Shown here: positions 17,750-26,508 of the stretch, in pieces
How positions within the stretch are numbered: the stretch's first letter is position 1
How the letters are laid out: each line of letters starts with the position of its first letter
Source of the DNA: Nocardia asteroides
GTDB lineage: Bacteria; Actinomycetota; Actinomycetes; Mycobacteriales; Mycobacteriaceae
Reading direction: 5' to 3'
Assembly: GCF_021183625.1 (NCBI RefSeq)
Contig: NZ_CP089214.1
Span: 5,208,001 to 5,272,000, forward strand
DNA: 64,000 nt
Notes under the pieces: generated by a model
The model's input: the letters and a program-made list of their open reading frames with translations, nothing else
What the model was told of the DNA's origin: nothing
Database searches by the model: none
Position numbers and translations under genes: made by a program

Positions 17750-18229
17750 TCATCGCAGCGGGTAGGCCAGGGCGAGGAAGGCGTGCACGGTGCGGAGGAG
17801 TTCCCGACCGAGGGCGCGGTCGTCGTCGTGCGCGGGGAGCGCGAGCGACCAGCGGGTGAGGGTCTGCTCGGCCTCGGTGGCGAGGTGCAGCAGGGGGAGG
17901 CGGTCGGGCCCGAGGCCGAGGACTACCAGGCGGGCGCAGCGGTCGGCGATGTCGAGGACGGCGAGCAGCTCGGCGGGGACCGCGGTGCCGGAGTGCGCCC
18001 CCGCCAGCGCGGCGGCGCCGTGGCAGCGCTGCGCCACCTCGCCGAGCGCCGCCGCGAGCCGAGCCGAATCCGGCGCGACGAGGTTGGCGCGAACCGTCGA
18101 TACCGCGGCCTCGATACCGCGCAGCCGGAGCCGGATCATCCGCGGATCGCGATCCGCGTCGAACTCGGCGCGAGCGGCGGCGATCGAGGTCGCGGCTGCT
18201 CGGACCCCGATGCTGGTCGCTGCGGTCAT
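17750..18229 (-). CDS. Hypothetical helical protein
   Basis: A 159-residue protein rich in Ala, Leu and Arg, without a family I recognise. It reads as alpha-helical throughout (for example AALGEVAQRCHGAAALAGA and ELLRTVHAFLALAYPL), with no signal peptide or membrane segment. The ATG at 18229 was preferred to 18295 because gcggggcgg precedes it, while the upstream ATG would fall in a probable -10 box (TATGTT). It lies 57 bases upstream of the DUF4287 gene, so the two may be co-transcribed. Confidence 0.65.
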   Translation of the reverse strand: MTAATSIGVRAAATSIAAARAEFDADRDPRMIRLRLRGIEAAVSTVRANLVAPDSARLAAALGEVAQRCHGAAALAGAHSGTAVPAELLAVLDIADRCARLVVLGLGPDRLPLLHLATEAEQTLTRWSLALPAHDDDRALGRELLRTVHAFLALAYPLR

Positions 18230-18360
18230 CCGCCCCGCCTTCCGTTCGACCCGGCCTTCCTGAACAGCCGCCCAGGAAGGAATCGGACGTAACATACTCC
18301 CGGTCCAGCTGACCCGCCACCTGGCTTTATATGGAACGGCGATTCACATGTTCCGGCGGT

Positions 18361-19167
18361 TCAGACCGCTTTACGCAACCCCGCGTCGACCAGCAGATCG
18401 GCCCCGGTGGTGCTGGCCGAGCGCGGCGAGCAGAGCAGCACGACGGCGTCCGCGATCTCCTGCGGATCGATCAGCCGCCCGGTCGTGAGCGCCATCATGG
18501 CCGCCGCGCCGCCGCCGAGCACGGCGTCCCGATCCGAGCCGGTGGCCGCGGCGATCACCTCAGCGGCCCCGCCCGGCTCGGTCCACCAGGGCGTCAGCAC
18601 CGGGCCCGGCGAGACCGTGTTCACCCGGATGCCCCGCGGCCCGTACTCCTCGGAGAGCGCCTTGGTGAGGTTGTTGATCCCGGCCTTGGCCACCCCGTAG
18701 TCGACATTGATCGCGCTCGGCACGTGCGCGTGCGTCGAGGAGATGTTGACGATCGCGCCGCCGCCGCGGGCCAGCATGAGCGGCACCGCCGCGCGGACCG
18801 CCCGCACCGTCGCCATCACGTTGAAGTCGAACATGGCGAGCCAGTCGGCATCGTCCAGCGCGGTGAAGGAGAAGCGCGGGAGCACCGCGCCCGGCGGCGG
18901 GCCACCGGCATTGTTGACCAGCACGTCGACCCCGCCGAAGAGCTCGGCCGCGCGCTCGATCGCGCGGGCGGGGCCGTCCGGGGTGGCCAGGTCGGCGGCG
19001 ACGTGCGCCAGCCGGTCGCCGGTGAGTTCGGTCAGCTCGGGGGTCGGGCGGCGGGAGACCGCGACCACCAGCGCGCCCTCGGCGCGCAGCGTGCGCGCGG
19101 TGGCGAGCCCGATGCCCTTCGACGCCCCGGTGACCACCGCGACCTTGTCCTGCAACAGAAGATCCAT
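18361..19167 (-). CDS. SDR-family oxidoreductase
   Basis: Classical short-chain dehydrogenase of 268 residues. The cofactor motif TGASKGIG is near residues 14-21, with NNAGG further on; the catalytic Ser is in NISSTHAH and the Tyr-Lys pair in VDYGVAKAG. RVNTVSPGPVLTPWW and LLVDAGLRKAV complete the family pattern. The ATG at 19167 (MDLLLQDKVAVV) is the natural start; the upstream frame extension is Arg/Pro shadow. The substrate is unknown, and there is no operon partner. Confidence 0.9.
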   Translation of the reverse strand: MDLLLQDKVAVVTGASKGIGLATARTLRAEGALVVAVSRRPTPELTELTGDRLAHVAADLATPDGPARAIERAAELFGGVDVLVNNAGGPPPGAVLPRFSFTALDDADWLAMFDFNVMATVRAVRAAVPLMLARGGGAIVNISSTHAHVPSAINVDYGVAKAGINNLTKALSEEYGPRGIRVNTVSPGPVLTPWWTEPGGAAEVIAAATGSDRDAVLGGGAAAMMALTTGRLIDPQEIADAVVLLCSPRSASTTGADLLVDAGLRKAV

Positions 19168-19281
19168 GCGGGAAGCCTCGCCCGTGTCGCCCTCCGGTGC
19201 TGGCGGCTTCCGGCCCTCGCGCTGGGCGGGTGGCGCGGATCGCACCCCGAGTGAGCCCGCGGCGCGTGGGTAGCCTGTCGG

Positions 19282-20418
19282 GTGGACCGCACCGAACGAC
19301 TACACGACAAGGAGTTCTACGCCTTGGAGGACGTCATCCGGCCGCTCATCGTCTTCGGCGTCACCGTCGTGATCACCGTGCTCGCCGGGCTGGTCATGGA
19401 CCGCCTGCTGCGGTACAGCGCGACGCAACGCCCGGACAACCGATTGCCGCTCCTGCTGCGGCGCCTGCAGTTACCGGTGCAGGTGCTGCTCGGAACGGTG
19501 GCCCTGCACCTCACGTACCCCCTCGCGGAACTGCATCTGAAGCAGGACGCGATGATTCGCAACATCCTCGCCACGATGGCCGTCATGGCCCTGGCCTGGA
19601 CCGTCATCCGCTTCGCCGACGCGGTCGCGGAGAACACCCTCTCGGCCTACTCGCACCGCACCCAGGACATCGCCAGGGTGCGGCAGCTGCGCACCCAGCT
19701 CGGGCTGGTGCGCCGGATCATCACCTCGATCCTGGTGGTCACCACCGCTGCGGTGGCGATCCTGCTGCTCTTCCCGACCATGCGCACGCTCGGCACCTCG
19801 CTGCTCGCCTCGGCGGGCGTGATCGGCATCATCGCCGGTGTCGCCGCGCAATCCACGCTGAGCAACCTGGTGGCCGGGCTGCAGATCGCCTTCGGCGACT
19901 CGGTCAAGATCGGCGACACCGTGGTGGTCGAGGGGGAGATGGGCACGGTCGAGGAGATCACCCTCGCCTTCCTCACCGTGCGGATCTGGGACGACCGCAG
20001 GCTGACCATGCCGGTCTCGTACTTCAACAACATGCCGTACGAGAACTGGTCGCGCGGGGGGTCGCAGATCACCGGGACGGTGTTCCTGCACCTCGATCAC
20101 TGCACCCCGATCGACGAGCTGCGCGACCATCTGCGGGAGTACCTGAAGCAGCGCCCGGATTGGGACGGCCGCAACTGGAATCTGCTGGTCACCGACAGCA
20201 CGCCGACCAATATCGTGGTGCGCGCGTCGATGTCGGCCGCCGATTCCGACGATGTCTGGACGCTGCGCTGCGCGGTGCGCGAGGAGCTCATCGGCTGGCT
20301 CGGTGAGCACCACCCGCGGGCGCTGCCCAAGGTGGCGACCGCGGTGATCGGGGGCGGCGAATTCGAGATGCCGTCGGCGGAGAAGCGGATGCTCGACGGG
20401 GTCGGGGCGGGCCGCTGA
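19282..20418 (+). CDS. MscS-family mechanosensitive channel
   Basis: A 378-residue membrane protein that would gate open on membrane tension. N-terminal helices (PLIVFGVTVVITVLAGLVM, IITSILVVTTAAVAILLLF) precede the pore-lining helix and the MscS beta domain: GVIGIIAGVAAQSTLSNLVAGLQIAFGDSVKIGDTV split over residues 175-210, then MGTVEEITLAFLTVRIWDDR. The GTG at 19282 may be leaderless, since a TAGCCT -10-like box lies only six bases upstream. The alternative is the TTG at 19324, which has a good AAGGAG ribosome site. It is flanked by a bidirectional terminator at its end. Confidence 0.9.
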   Translation: MDRTERLHDKEFYALEDVIRPLIVFGVTVVITVLAGLVMDRLLRYSATQRPDNRLPLLLRRLQLPVQVLLGTVALHLTYPLAELHLKQDAMIRNILATMAVMALAWTVIRFADAVAENTLSAYSHRTQDIARVRQLRTQLGLVRRIITSILVVTTAAVAILLLFPTMRTLGTSLLASAGVIGIIAGVAAQSTLSNLVAGLQIAFGDSVKIGDTVVVEGEMGTVEEITLAFLTVRIWDDRRLTMPVSYFNNMPYENWSRGGSQITGTVFLHLDHCTPIDELRDHLREYLKQRPDWDGRNWNLLVTDSTPTNIVVRASMSAADSDDVWTLRCAVREELIGWLGEHHPRALPKVATAVIGGGEFEMPSAEKRMLDGVGAGR

Positions 20419-20466
20419 TCAGGGCCGGGTAGCGGGCTGCTTCCGAGCCCAGGCGGGGCGGTGCCA

Positions 20467-20500
20467 CGCGGGCGAGCCGGCATTCCCAGGCTCGCCCGCG
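20467..20500. terminator. Bidirectional hairpin terminator
   Basis: A perfect 12-base stem CGCGGGCGAGCC (20467-20478) pairs with 20489-20500 across a 10-base loop, between the convergent MscS and luciferase-like genes. Confidence 0.75.
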
Positions 20501-20507
20501 ACCCGTT

Positions 20508-21377
20508 TCAGCCCAGTTCGGCGAGCTGCGGGACGACCGGCGCCAGGCTGTCGATCCACGCCGCGGGCGAGCCGGGCGGCGGCATGACGATGGCCTGGTG
20601 CACGCCGATCTTCGCGTAGTCGGCCAGCCCGCGGACGAAGCCGTCGTGATCGTCCGGGTTCGGCGAACCCGCCATCACGGTCACCCGGATCTCGGCGAAA
20701 TCCCGGCCGACGGTGTCGCAGTGCCCGCGCAGCACGTCGAGCTTGTGCTCGACATCGGCGGCCGAGGTGCCGAACAGGTTGCAGCGGTCGGCGTACTGCG
20801 CCACCAGCCGCAGCGTCTTCTTCTCGCCGCCGCCGCCGATCAGCACCGGCGGCGTGCGCAGCGGCTGCGGCGCGCACAGCGTCTCCGCGAGCTGGTAGTG
20901 CTTGCCCTCGAACGGCCCGTTGTTCGCCGGGTCCCACATCTGCTTCGCGATCCGCAGCGCCTCCTCGAGCCGCTCGAACCGCTCCGCGATCGGCGGGTAC
21001 GGCACGCCGAGGCCGAGGTGCTCGCGCTCGAACCAGGCCGCGCCGATGCCGAGCACCGCCCGCCCGCCGGAGAGCACGTCCAGCGTGCTGACGATCTTGG
21101 CGAGCAGCCCCGGGTGCCGGTAGGTGACCCCGGTGACGAGCAGCCCGAGGTCGATGGTGCTGGTGTGCGCGGCCAGGTAGCCGAGGGTGGTGTAGCCCTC
21201 GAGCATGTTCGCCTCGGCGGGCAGCCCGGTCGGCTCGATCTGGAAGAAGTGGTCCATGAAGGAGAGCCAGGTCGCGCCGGACTCCTCCGCGGCCCGGCCG
21301 ACCGCGGCCAGCTCACCGGCGATGGCCGCGGGCCCGCCGTCGATGTCGAAGATGGGAACGTGGATGCCGAGCTGCAT
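20508..21377 (-). CDS. LLM-class F420-dependent oxidoreductase
   Basis: A 289-residue luciferase-like TIM-barrel protein, of the kind that uses coenzyme F420 in actinomycetes. It opens with MQLGIHVPIFD; typical motifs are WLSFMDHFFQ, LGLLVTGVTYRHPGLLAK, LDVLSGGRAVLGIGAAWFE and PPVLIGGGGEKKTLRL. The ATG at 21377 follows aggag at a fair distance. The serpin gene ends 42 bases upstream on the same strand. The substrate is unknown. Confidence 0.9.
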   Translation of the reverse strand: MQLGIHVPIFDIDGGPAAIAGELAAVGRAAEESGATWLSFMDHFFQIEPTGLPAEANMLEGYTTLGYLAAHTSTIDLGLLVTGVTYRHPGLLAKIVSTLDVLSGGRAVLGIGAAWFEREHLGLGVPYPPIAERFERLEEALRIAKQMWDPANNGPFEGKHYQLAETLCAPQPLRTPPVLIGGGGEKKTLRLVAQYADRCNLFGTSAADVEHKLDVLRGHCDTVGRDFAEIRVTVMAGSPNPDDHDGFVRGLADYAKIGVHQAIVMPPPGSPAAWIDSLAPVVPQLAELG

Positions 21378-21419
21378 GAACCCTCCTGGGTGTCGGTGAC
21401 GAACTCGGTACCGACGCTA

Positions 21420-22577
21420 TTACCTGGAGTGCACTCCAGGGCAAGCCGACACCCAGCCCGCCACCACCGCGAGCCCGCCGGCCCGGTGCACGAGCAGGAA
21501 ACCGAAGGGGCGGTCGAACCGCACCCGCAGCGCGGTCGTCGTGCGCTTCGGCGGCCGCGCCGGCCCGGCCGACCCGGCCCGCATCCCGAAGGCGCTGACC
21601 GCCGCCGCCGTGAAGCCGGTCGCGCCGAACTCCGCGAGCACGTCCTGCGCCCCCTGCTGCACCGCGAGCGGCTCCGGCGAGAGGCCGGGGAAGTGCCCGC
21701 GGGCCGGGTCGAGCGCCGCGCGCAGCCCGAACAGCTCCGGCCGCTCGAGCAGGTCGTGCTGCGAGCGGACCAGGAAACTCGGCAGCTCGACCCGCAGCGA
21801 ATCCTGCTGCCGGTGGCCGTACACCTCTTCCCTGGTGAGCCCGGGGCCGTCGGCATCCAGCCCGGTGCGCACCGGGACCGCGTCGGCGAGCGCGGCGATT
21901 CCCGCGCCGAGCACCGCGCCGGGCCGCTCCGGGCCGAGCAGCAGGTGCACGTCGGCGTCGCCGATGCCCTCGACCACCAGCCGCGTCACCGGCGTCTCGG
22001 CGTCGAGCACCGCGATGTCGGTGACCCACGGGACCGTGCGGGTGAGCCCCGCCGCCCGCTGCCCGCGCCACGGGCCATCCTCCGGGGTGAGCGTGGTCTT
22101 CTGGAATTCGCTGCGCCACCGCAGGTCAGCGGCGAGCGCGGTGGCCAGTACCAGCAGCGTGCCCCGGTCGACGGTGAGCGGGAAGCGCTCGATCAGCCCC
22201 TTCGTGTAGCGGCGGGCCCAGTCGTCGAGCGCCTGCTGCCCGGTGAGCGGCGCGACCGTCCCCGCGGGCACCGACGCGCGCCACTCCGGGCGCAGCGGCA
22301 GCCCGTCGCGCACCCAGAAGCCGAGCGCGGCGGAGAGGTCGTCCGAGTTCGCCAGCAGCTCCAGCAGCCGCAGCCCGCCCGCGTGCGCTTCCGCCGCCGG
22401 AATGCCGAGCGCGGCCTCCAGCTCGGTGCGCGCAGGCCCATCGGCAGCGCCGGTGAGCAGCGCGAGCAGCGGCCACACCCCCGCGCCGGAGAGCACGAAA
22501 TCGCCGGACCCGGCGGCGGCGGCCCAGCGCGCGGTCAGCGCGTTGGCGGCGGTGGACTCCGGTGAGTTGGTGCGCAC
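21420..22577 (-). CDS. Serpin-family protein (putative serine protease inhibitor)
   Basis: A 385-residue protein with serpin-like architecture: N-terminal NALTARWAAAAGSGDFVLSG, the GVWPLLALLTGAADG helix, and near the end the hinge-like TGFTAAAVSAFGMRAG followed by the family-typical FDRPFGFLLVH. Serpins trap proteases by inserting the reactive loop, here after the hinge at roughly residues 330-350 and Gly/Ala/Pro-rich. No signal peptide is visible, so it may act in the cytoplasm. Bacterial serpins are uncommon but occur in some actinomycetes. It starts at the GTG at 22577. The hinge is Ala-rich as in inhibitory serpins, so inhibition is plausible but inferred. Confidence 0.78.
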   Translation of the reverse strand: MRTNSPESTAANALTARWAAAAGSGDFVLSGAGVWPLLALLTGAADGPARTELEAALGIPAAEAHAGGLRLLELLANSDDLSAALGFWVRDGLPLRPEWRASVPAGTVAPLTGQQALDDWARRYTKGLIERFPLTVDRGTLLVLATALAADLRWRSEFQKTTLTPEDGPWRGQRAAGLTRTVPWVTDIAVLDAETPVTRLVVEGIGDADVHLLLGPERPGAVLGAGIAALADAVPVRTGLDADGPGLTREEVYGHRQQDSLRVELPSFLVRSQHDLLERPELFGLRAALDPARGHFPGLSPEPLAVQQGAQDVLAEFGATGFTAAAVSAFGMRAGSAGPARPPKRTTTALRVRFDRPFGFLLVHRAGGLAVVAGWVSACPGVHSR

Positions 22578-22703
22578 GGCACCAGGATACGAAGCACCGC
22601 TATTCTCCCGGCATGCCCGACCCGGTGCCCGCGGCCCGCGCCCGCTCGATTGCTTCGTCGCCGACGAGATGAGCGCCGCCTCGGTGCCCGAGTTCGCGGG
22701 TCT

Positions 22704-22722
22704 CGCCGAATGTGGTTCGGCG
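22704..22722. terminator. Small hairpin downstream of the AAA-HerA operon
   Basis: CGCCGAA and TTCGGCG (7-base arms, 5-base loop) lie 34 bases after the end of the AAA-HerA gene. It may terminate the four-gene operon. The rest of the 178-base gap (22578-22755) holds nothing else I recognise. Confidence 0.4.
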
Positions 22723-22755
22723 GGGAGGTGGAGGTGCAGTTTCCGTTCTGAGGGG

Positions 22756-25700
22756 TCAGGGGCGGGTGGTGCGGGCTCGGGCCAGGACTTCGTCCTCGGT
22801 GAGGGCGCTGGGTGGGTGGTGGCTCAGGCACATGGGCACCGCGAGCCGGGCGAAGCCGGCGCCCTCGGTGGTGCCGTAGAAAGCGCCCGCGCCGAGCCGG
22901 GCGATGTCGTCCACCTGGCCGCCCTTCGCCCTGGCCAGCTCCGTGGCGGCCTGGATCTGGACGGGTGCGTTCAACCTGCCGAAGAACTGGGTGGCGGCAT
23001 TGCCGGTGACCCGGTTGTCCAGCGCCTTCGGCGCCTGCGTCGCGTACACCATGCCGAGCCCGTACTTGCGCGCCTGCGCCGCCAGTTGCAGCGTGCTCTC
23101 GCTGGAGACCACGGTCTTGCCCTGCGGGACGAAGGTCTGCGCCTCGTCCAGCACCAGCAGCCCGCCGAGCGGGCGGTCCCCCGCCGGATTGCGCTTGATC
23201 CAGGCGAAGAGCGCCAGCTGGAGCTGGTTCACGAAGGTCTGCCGCTGCTCGTCCACCGGGAGCCCGATGCAGCTGATCACCGAGATCCTGGCCCGCTTGC
23301 CCGGGCGCGGCGTGAGCAGCATGCCGGGGTCGAGCCGGGTGCCCGCGCCGCCGAAGACCGGGTCGTTGATGGTGGCGGCGGCGAGTTCGTCGGCGATGCC
23401 GCTCGCCAGCTTGGCCGCGTCCCGGATGGTGCTGACCCCGTCGGGCAGGTCGCCGAGGAGGTCGACGAACCCGCCGAGGTCGCTGCCGCCGTCTCTGGCG
23501 AACTTCGTCAGGGCCTGGATCAGCACCGCCTTCCCGGTCGCGGTGCGGCGGCCGGTGAGCCCGGTGCGGGGGAGCAGGCCGGCCACCGATGCGTCGATCG
23601 CGATGCGGAACTCGTCCTGGTCGTCCAGGACGCCTGCCAGGTCCGGGAGCGGGTTCAGCGCGATCGGGTTGCCGGTCTCGCGGCGGGGTGTCCAGATCAC
23701 CACGTCGGTGTCGTCCAGGTAGCGCTCGGCGCGGGCGGCGTCACCCTCGATCCAGCTCGGCGGTGGGGTGGGCCAGGCGTCGCCGAGGCGGGCCAGGTCG
23801 TTGTTGGTGTCGATCAAGATGGAGGAGACGCCGTGCAGTGCGGCCTCTTCCACCAGGCGGCGGAGGAGGACGGTCTTGCCGGAGCCGCTGCCGGCGAAGA
23901 CAGCGGTGTGTTTGCGCAGGAGGACGAGTGGGGTGCGCAGGTCTTTGCCGGTCTGGGTCTTGCGGCCGAGGAGCACGGTGGGCTCGTCCGGGTTGTCCGG
24001 CTCGACCGGGTTTCTGGTTCCCGACGGGTCAATCACCGGCGGGGCGGGTGTCAGTTCTTTTCGGTCCGGTAGGTCGGGCCTCCGGGCGCCGGCGTCCGGT
24101 GCATGGTGACCGTTTCCCGGCTCGCCGAAGATCCGCAGGAACAGCTCGGTATGGCTGGCCGGGCGCCGCGCCGCCAACCACCCCGCCAACCCGGGTGCGC
24201 GCTCGGCGAGCAGCGTCTCCAGCGCGGTGAAGGTCTTGAGATCGGCGGCCGAGATCGGCATCGCGACCCCTTGCGCCGCTTCGAAGTCGGCGAGCGTGGT
24301 CGTGGTGACCGGCCCGGTGGAGAAGGTGGAGTTGCGCAGCACCACCAGGTGGCGCTTGGCCGCGTTCGGCTGGATCCCCGCCTCCAGCGAGGCCGAGCGC
24401 AGCCGGGCCAGCACGGCGCGGTGGTGGCTGTGCGCGATGGCGCGGAAGCTCCAGTGCTCCTCGTCCTCGCTGGCCTCGTCCAGGGTGCGGCGGAGGCGGG
24501 CGTGCAGGGCGGGGGAGACGGTGCGGTCCGGGTCGATGGTGAGTTCCTGGCTGCCCCGGTTCTGCTCCAGTACGTAGCACTGCAGGGCCGCGTTGAGCAG
24601 CGCGACCATGCGCTCGTCCTCGAACCGGGGGTCGAGCGGGCTGATCACGTCGGCGGACTCGTGGAGTGCGGTGAAGCGGGCGTCGAACGCGCCCAGTTCG
24701 GTCCGGTCCGCCGCGGGAGCCACTGCCGGTTCGGCTACGGCGCCGAAATCATCCAGCTCGACGACGGTGTCGCGTGCGAGGCATTGGGCCACGTGCTTCT
24801 CCAGTTGCTGGAGCAGCCTGCGGGGGGTGAAGTGCACCACCGGGAGGCGCTCGAACGCGGCGGGAAGCACCGGCCAGGTGGGGTACGGCGGCTCGAAGCC
24901 GATCTCGCCGTAGAGCGCGCCCAGGTGCCGCTCCACGATCGCCCTGGCGACATCGGCACCGGGCATGGTGGTGGAGAGATTCAGCTTGGTGAACCGGTCG
25001 GCGGCCGAATTCACCGCGCGATTGCTGATCAACAACCAGGAATTCGGAATGCACGCCGCGACGATCACGGTGCGCGTGGTCTCCTCGCGCATCCGCATCA
25101 GCCCGTCGGCGAGCCGGTTGGCCAGCCCGTCTTCGTCGTTCTGGTCGGACTGGGCGATGACGGTGTCGAGCTGGTCGATGGCGAGCACCACCGGCCCGGC
25201 GAGGGCGAAGATCCGGCACAGGTCGTGGAAGAGCAGCTGCGACGGCTTGCCGCGCTGTCGGAATCCCCACTCCTGCCGAGCCGATTCCTCGATGCCGTCG
25301 TCCAGGGTGAGGTAAGCGAGACCGATTTCGCGCAGCGGCCCACGCGCCCGGTAGAGCACCAGCGCGCGGAGGGTGTCGGCGCACTCGGTGGCCACCTGGA
25401 TGTCGAGATCCTCGATGCGCGCGACGAAGTCCTTCAGATGTGGAGGCTGCACCTCGAGGTTGCCGCGCAGCCGCATGGTGAGCTCTTTGTCGCAACCGGT
25501 GCGTTCGGCCAGCTCTCCGAGGAGCCAGCCCAGCCGTCCGCCCTCGGCGAGCAGCCGCGAGACGATGCCGTGCACCGCACCGGCCCAGAACGACGCGCCG
25601 TCGATCAGCTTGGGCATGAAGAAGGCGCCGCCCGCCTCCTCGACCAGCTCGCGCAGCCAGCCGAGCATGTGGGTCTTGCCGACACCGCGTTCGCCGTGGA

Positions 25701-25884
25701 GTACCAGGCCGGTCGGCGAACGCCGCGGGTGGTCGGCCGCCCGTCGCACCGCCCGCTCGATCTGCGCGGCAGCCTTCGGATGCAGGCCGTCCACGTGATG
25801 GCTCAGCGGACTCCAGATCTCGTCCGGAGTGAGCGCGCTGCTGAACTGGATCGAGGCGAGGGCGTGGTACTGCTCCTCGTTCAC
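22756..25884 (-). CDS. Fused AAA ATPase and HerA/FtsK-like ATPase (putative defence motor)
   Basis: A 1042-residue protein with two complete P-loop ATPases. The first (about 30-380) has Walker A GERGVGKT at 64-71 and Walker B VVLAIDQLD at 232-240, resembling AAA/STAND-type NTPases that recruit partners. The middle (about 400-620) is helical with no named domain. The second (about 635-1040) is HerA/DUF853-like: Walker A GSGSGKT at 665-671, Walker B GLLVLDEAQTF near 908-918, then YATQAPKALDN and GNAATQFFGR, the sensor and Arg-finger region of HerA translocases. The GTG at 25884 overlaps the previous gene as GTGA. As the last gene of an operon with a DUF4365 protein, it probably is the DNA- or partner-moving motor of a defence complex; this is inferred. 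Confidence 0.88.
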   Translation of the reverse strand: MNEEQYHALASIQFSSALTPDEIWSPLSHHVDGLHPKAAAQIERAVRRAADHPRRSPTGLVLHGERGVGKTHMLGWLRELVEEAGGAFFMPKLIDGASFWAGAVHGIVSRLLAEGGRLGWLLGELAERTGCDKELTMRLRGNLEVQPPHLKDFVARIEDLDIQVATECADTLRALVLYRARGPLREIGLAYLTLDDGIEESARQEWGFRQRGKPSQLLFHDLCRIFALAGPVVLAIDQLDTVIAQSDQNDEDGLANRLADGLMRMREETTRTVIVAACIPNSWLLISNRAVNSAADRFTKLNLSTTMPGADVARAIVERHLGALYGEIGFEPPYPTWPVLPAAFERLPVVHFTPRRLLQQLEKHVAQCLARDTVVELDDFGAVAEPAVAPAADRTELGAFDARFTALHESADVISPLDPRFEDERMVALLNAALQCYVLEQNRGSQELTIDPDRTVSPALHARLRRTLDEASEDEEHWSFRAIAHSHHRAVLARLRSASLEAGIQPNAAKRHLVVLRNSTFSTGPVTTTTLADFEAAQGVAMPISAADLKTFTALETLLAERAPGLAGWLAARRPASHTELFLRIFGEPGNGHHAPDAGARRPDLPDRKELTPAPPVIDPSGTRNPVEPDNPDEPTVLLGRKTQTGKDLRTPLVLLRKHTAVFAGSGSGKTVLLRRLVEEAALHGVSSILIDTNNDLARLGDAWPTPPPSWIEGDAARAERYLDDTDVVIWTPRRETGNPIALNPLPDLAGVLDDQDEFRIAIDASVAGLLPRTGLTGRRTATGKAVLIQALTKFARDGGSDLGGFVDLLGDLPDGVSTIRDAAKLASGIADELAAATINDPVFGGAGTRLDPGMLLTPRPGKRARISVISCIGLPVDEQRQTFVNQLQLALFAWIKRNPAGDRPLGGLLVLDEAQTFVPQGKTVVSSESTLQLAAQARKYGLGMVYATQAPKALDNRVTGNAATQFFGRLNAPVQIQAATELARAKGGQVDDIARLGAGAFYGTTEGAGFARLAVPMCLSHHPPSALTEDEVLARARTTRP

Positions 25885-26486
25885 CGGGCGGCTTCGATGG
25901 TGAGCAGATGCCGGGACGTACCGCCGAGTTCCACCGCGGCATCGTGGTCCCGGTCGGTCAGCGTCTTCTGATCGGCCTCGGACCGTACGTGTATTCCGTC
26001 CCGGCGTGCCAATTGCTCGATGGCCACGTCGAATTCGCTCCGCGACACGTCGGTCAACCGCTCGCGCAGTACGGCGAGCCGGATCGGTTGATCTCCGCCC
26101 TTGGTGACCGCCGCATACGCCGCCACCACGCGGCTCGGCACGTCCGGCCGAAAGATCTCGGCAACCACCTGTCCGGTGCCGTCCAGATGCCTGCGCAACC
26201 CGGCGAGCACCGAGTACAGTGCCCCACCCGCGGGGCCGGAGCGGGCGGGGCGCGTGGCGCTCATCTCGTCGGCACACCACACCGCTCCCCGATCGGTGAG
26301 CTCGTGCGCATACGTCCGCCCGACCTTCGTGCTCGCGATCAACGCGAGCGCGTTCAACTGCTCCCGCTGCGGCCGCTCCAACCGCAACCCGGCGAGCCCG
26401 TACAGCTCGGCATTGGTGAGCTCCCTCGCCTCGGCCAGCAGGACGAGCAGGACGCAGCGCTGGGTGAGGGTCAACCGGTCGGACAT
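25881..26486 (-). CDS. Winged-helix-like protein of the HerA/DUF4365 operon
   Basis: A 201-residue protein I do not recognise by family. The first 75 residues look like a winged helix (LTLTQRCVLLVLLAEARELT, NAELYGLAGLRLERPQREQL, then KVGRTYAHELTDRGAVWC). A second such region may follow near 130-190 (PIRLAVLRERLTDVSRSEFD, IEQLARRDGIHVRSEADQ). It overlaps the AAA-HerA gene by four bases and starts 22 bases after the preceding gene, so it is translated with them. It may be a DNA-binding or adaptor subunit of the complex rather than a repressor, since it sits mid-operon. That is inference. Confidence 0.8.
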   Translation of the reverse strand: MSDRLTLTQRCVLLVLLAEARELTNAELYGLAGLRLERPQREQLNALALIASTKVGRTYAHELTDRGAVWCADEMSATRPARSGPAGGALYSVLAGLRRHLDGTGQVVAEIFRPDVPSRVVAAYAAVTKGGDQPIRLAVLRERLTDVSRSEFDVAIEQLARRDGIHVRSEADQKTLTDRDHDAAVELGGTSRHLLTIEAAR

Positions 26487-26508
26487 GCGGGTTCCGTTCT
26501 GTCGGGAG

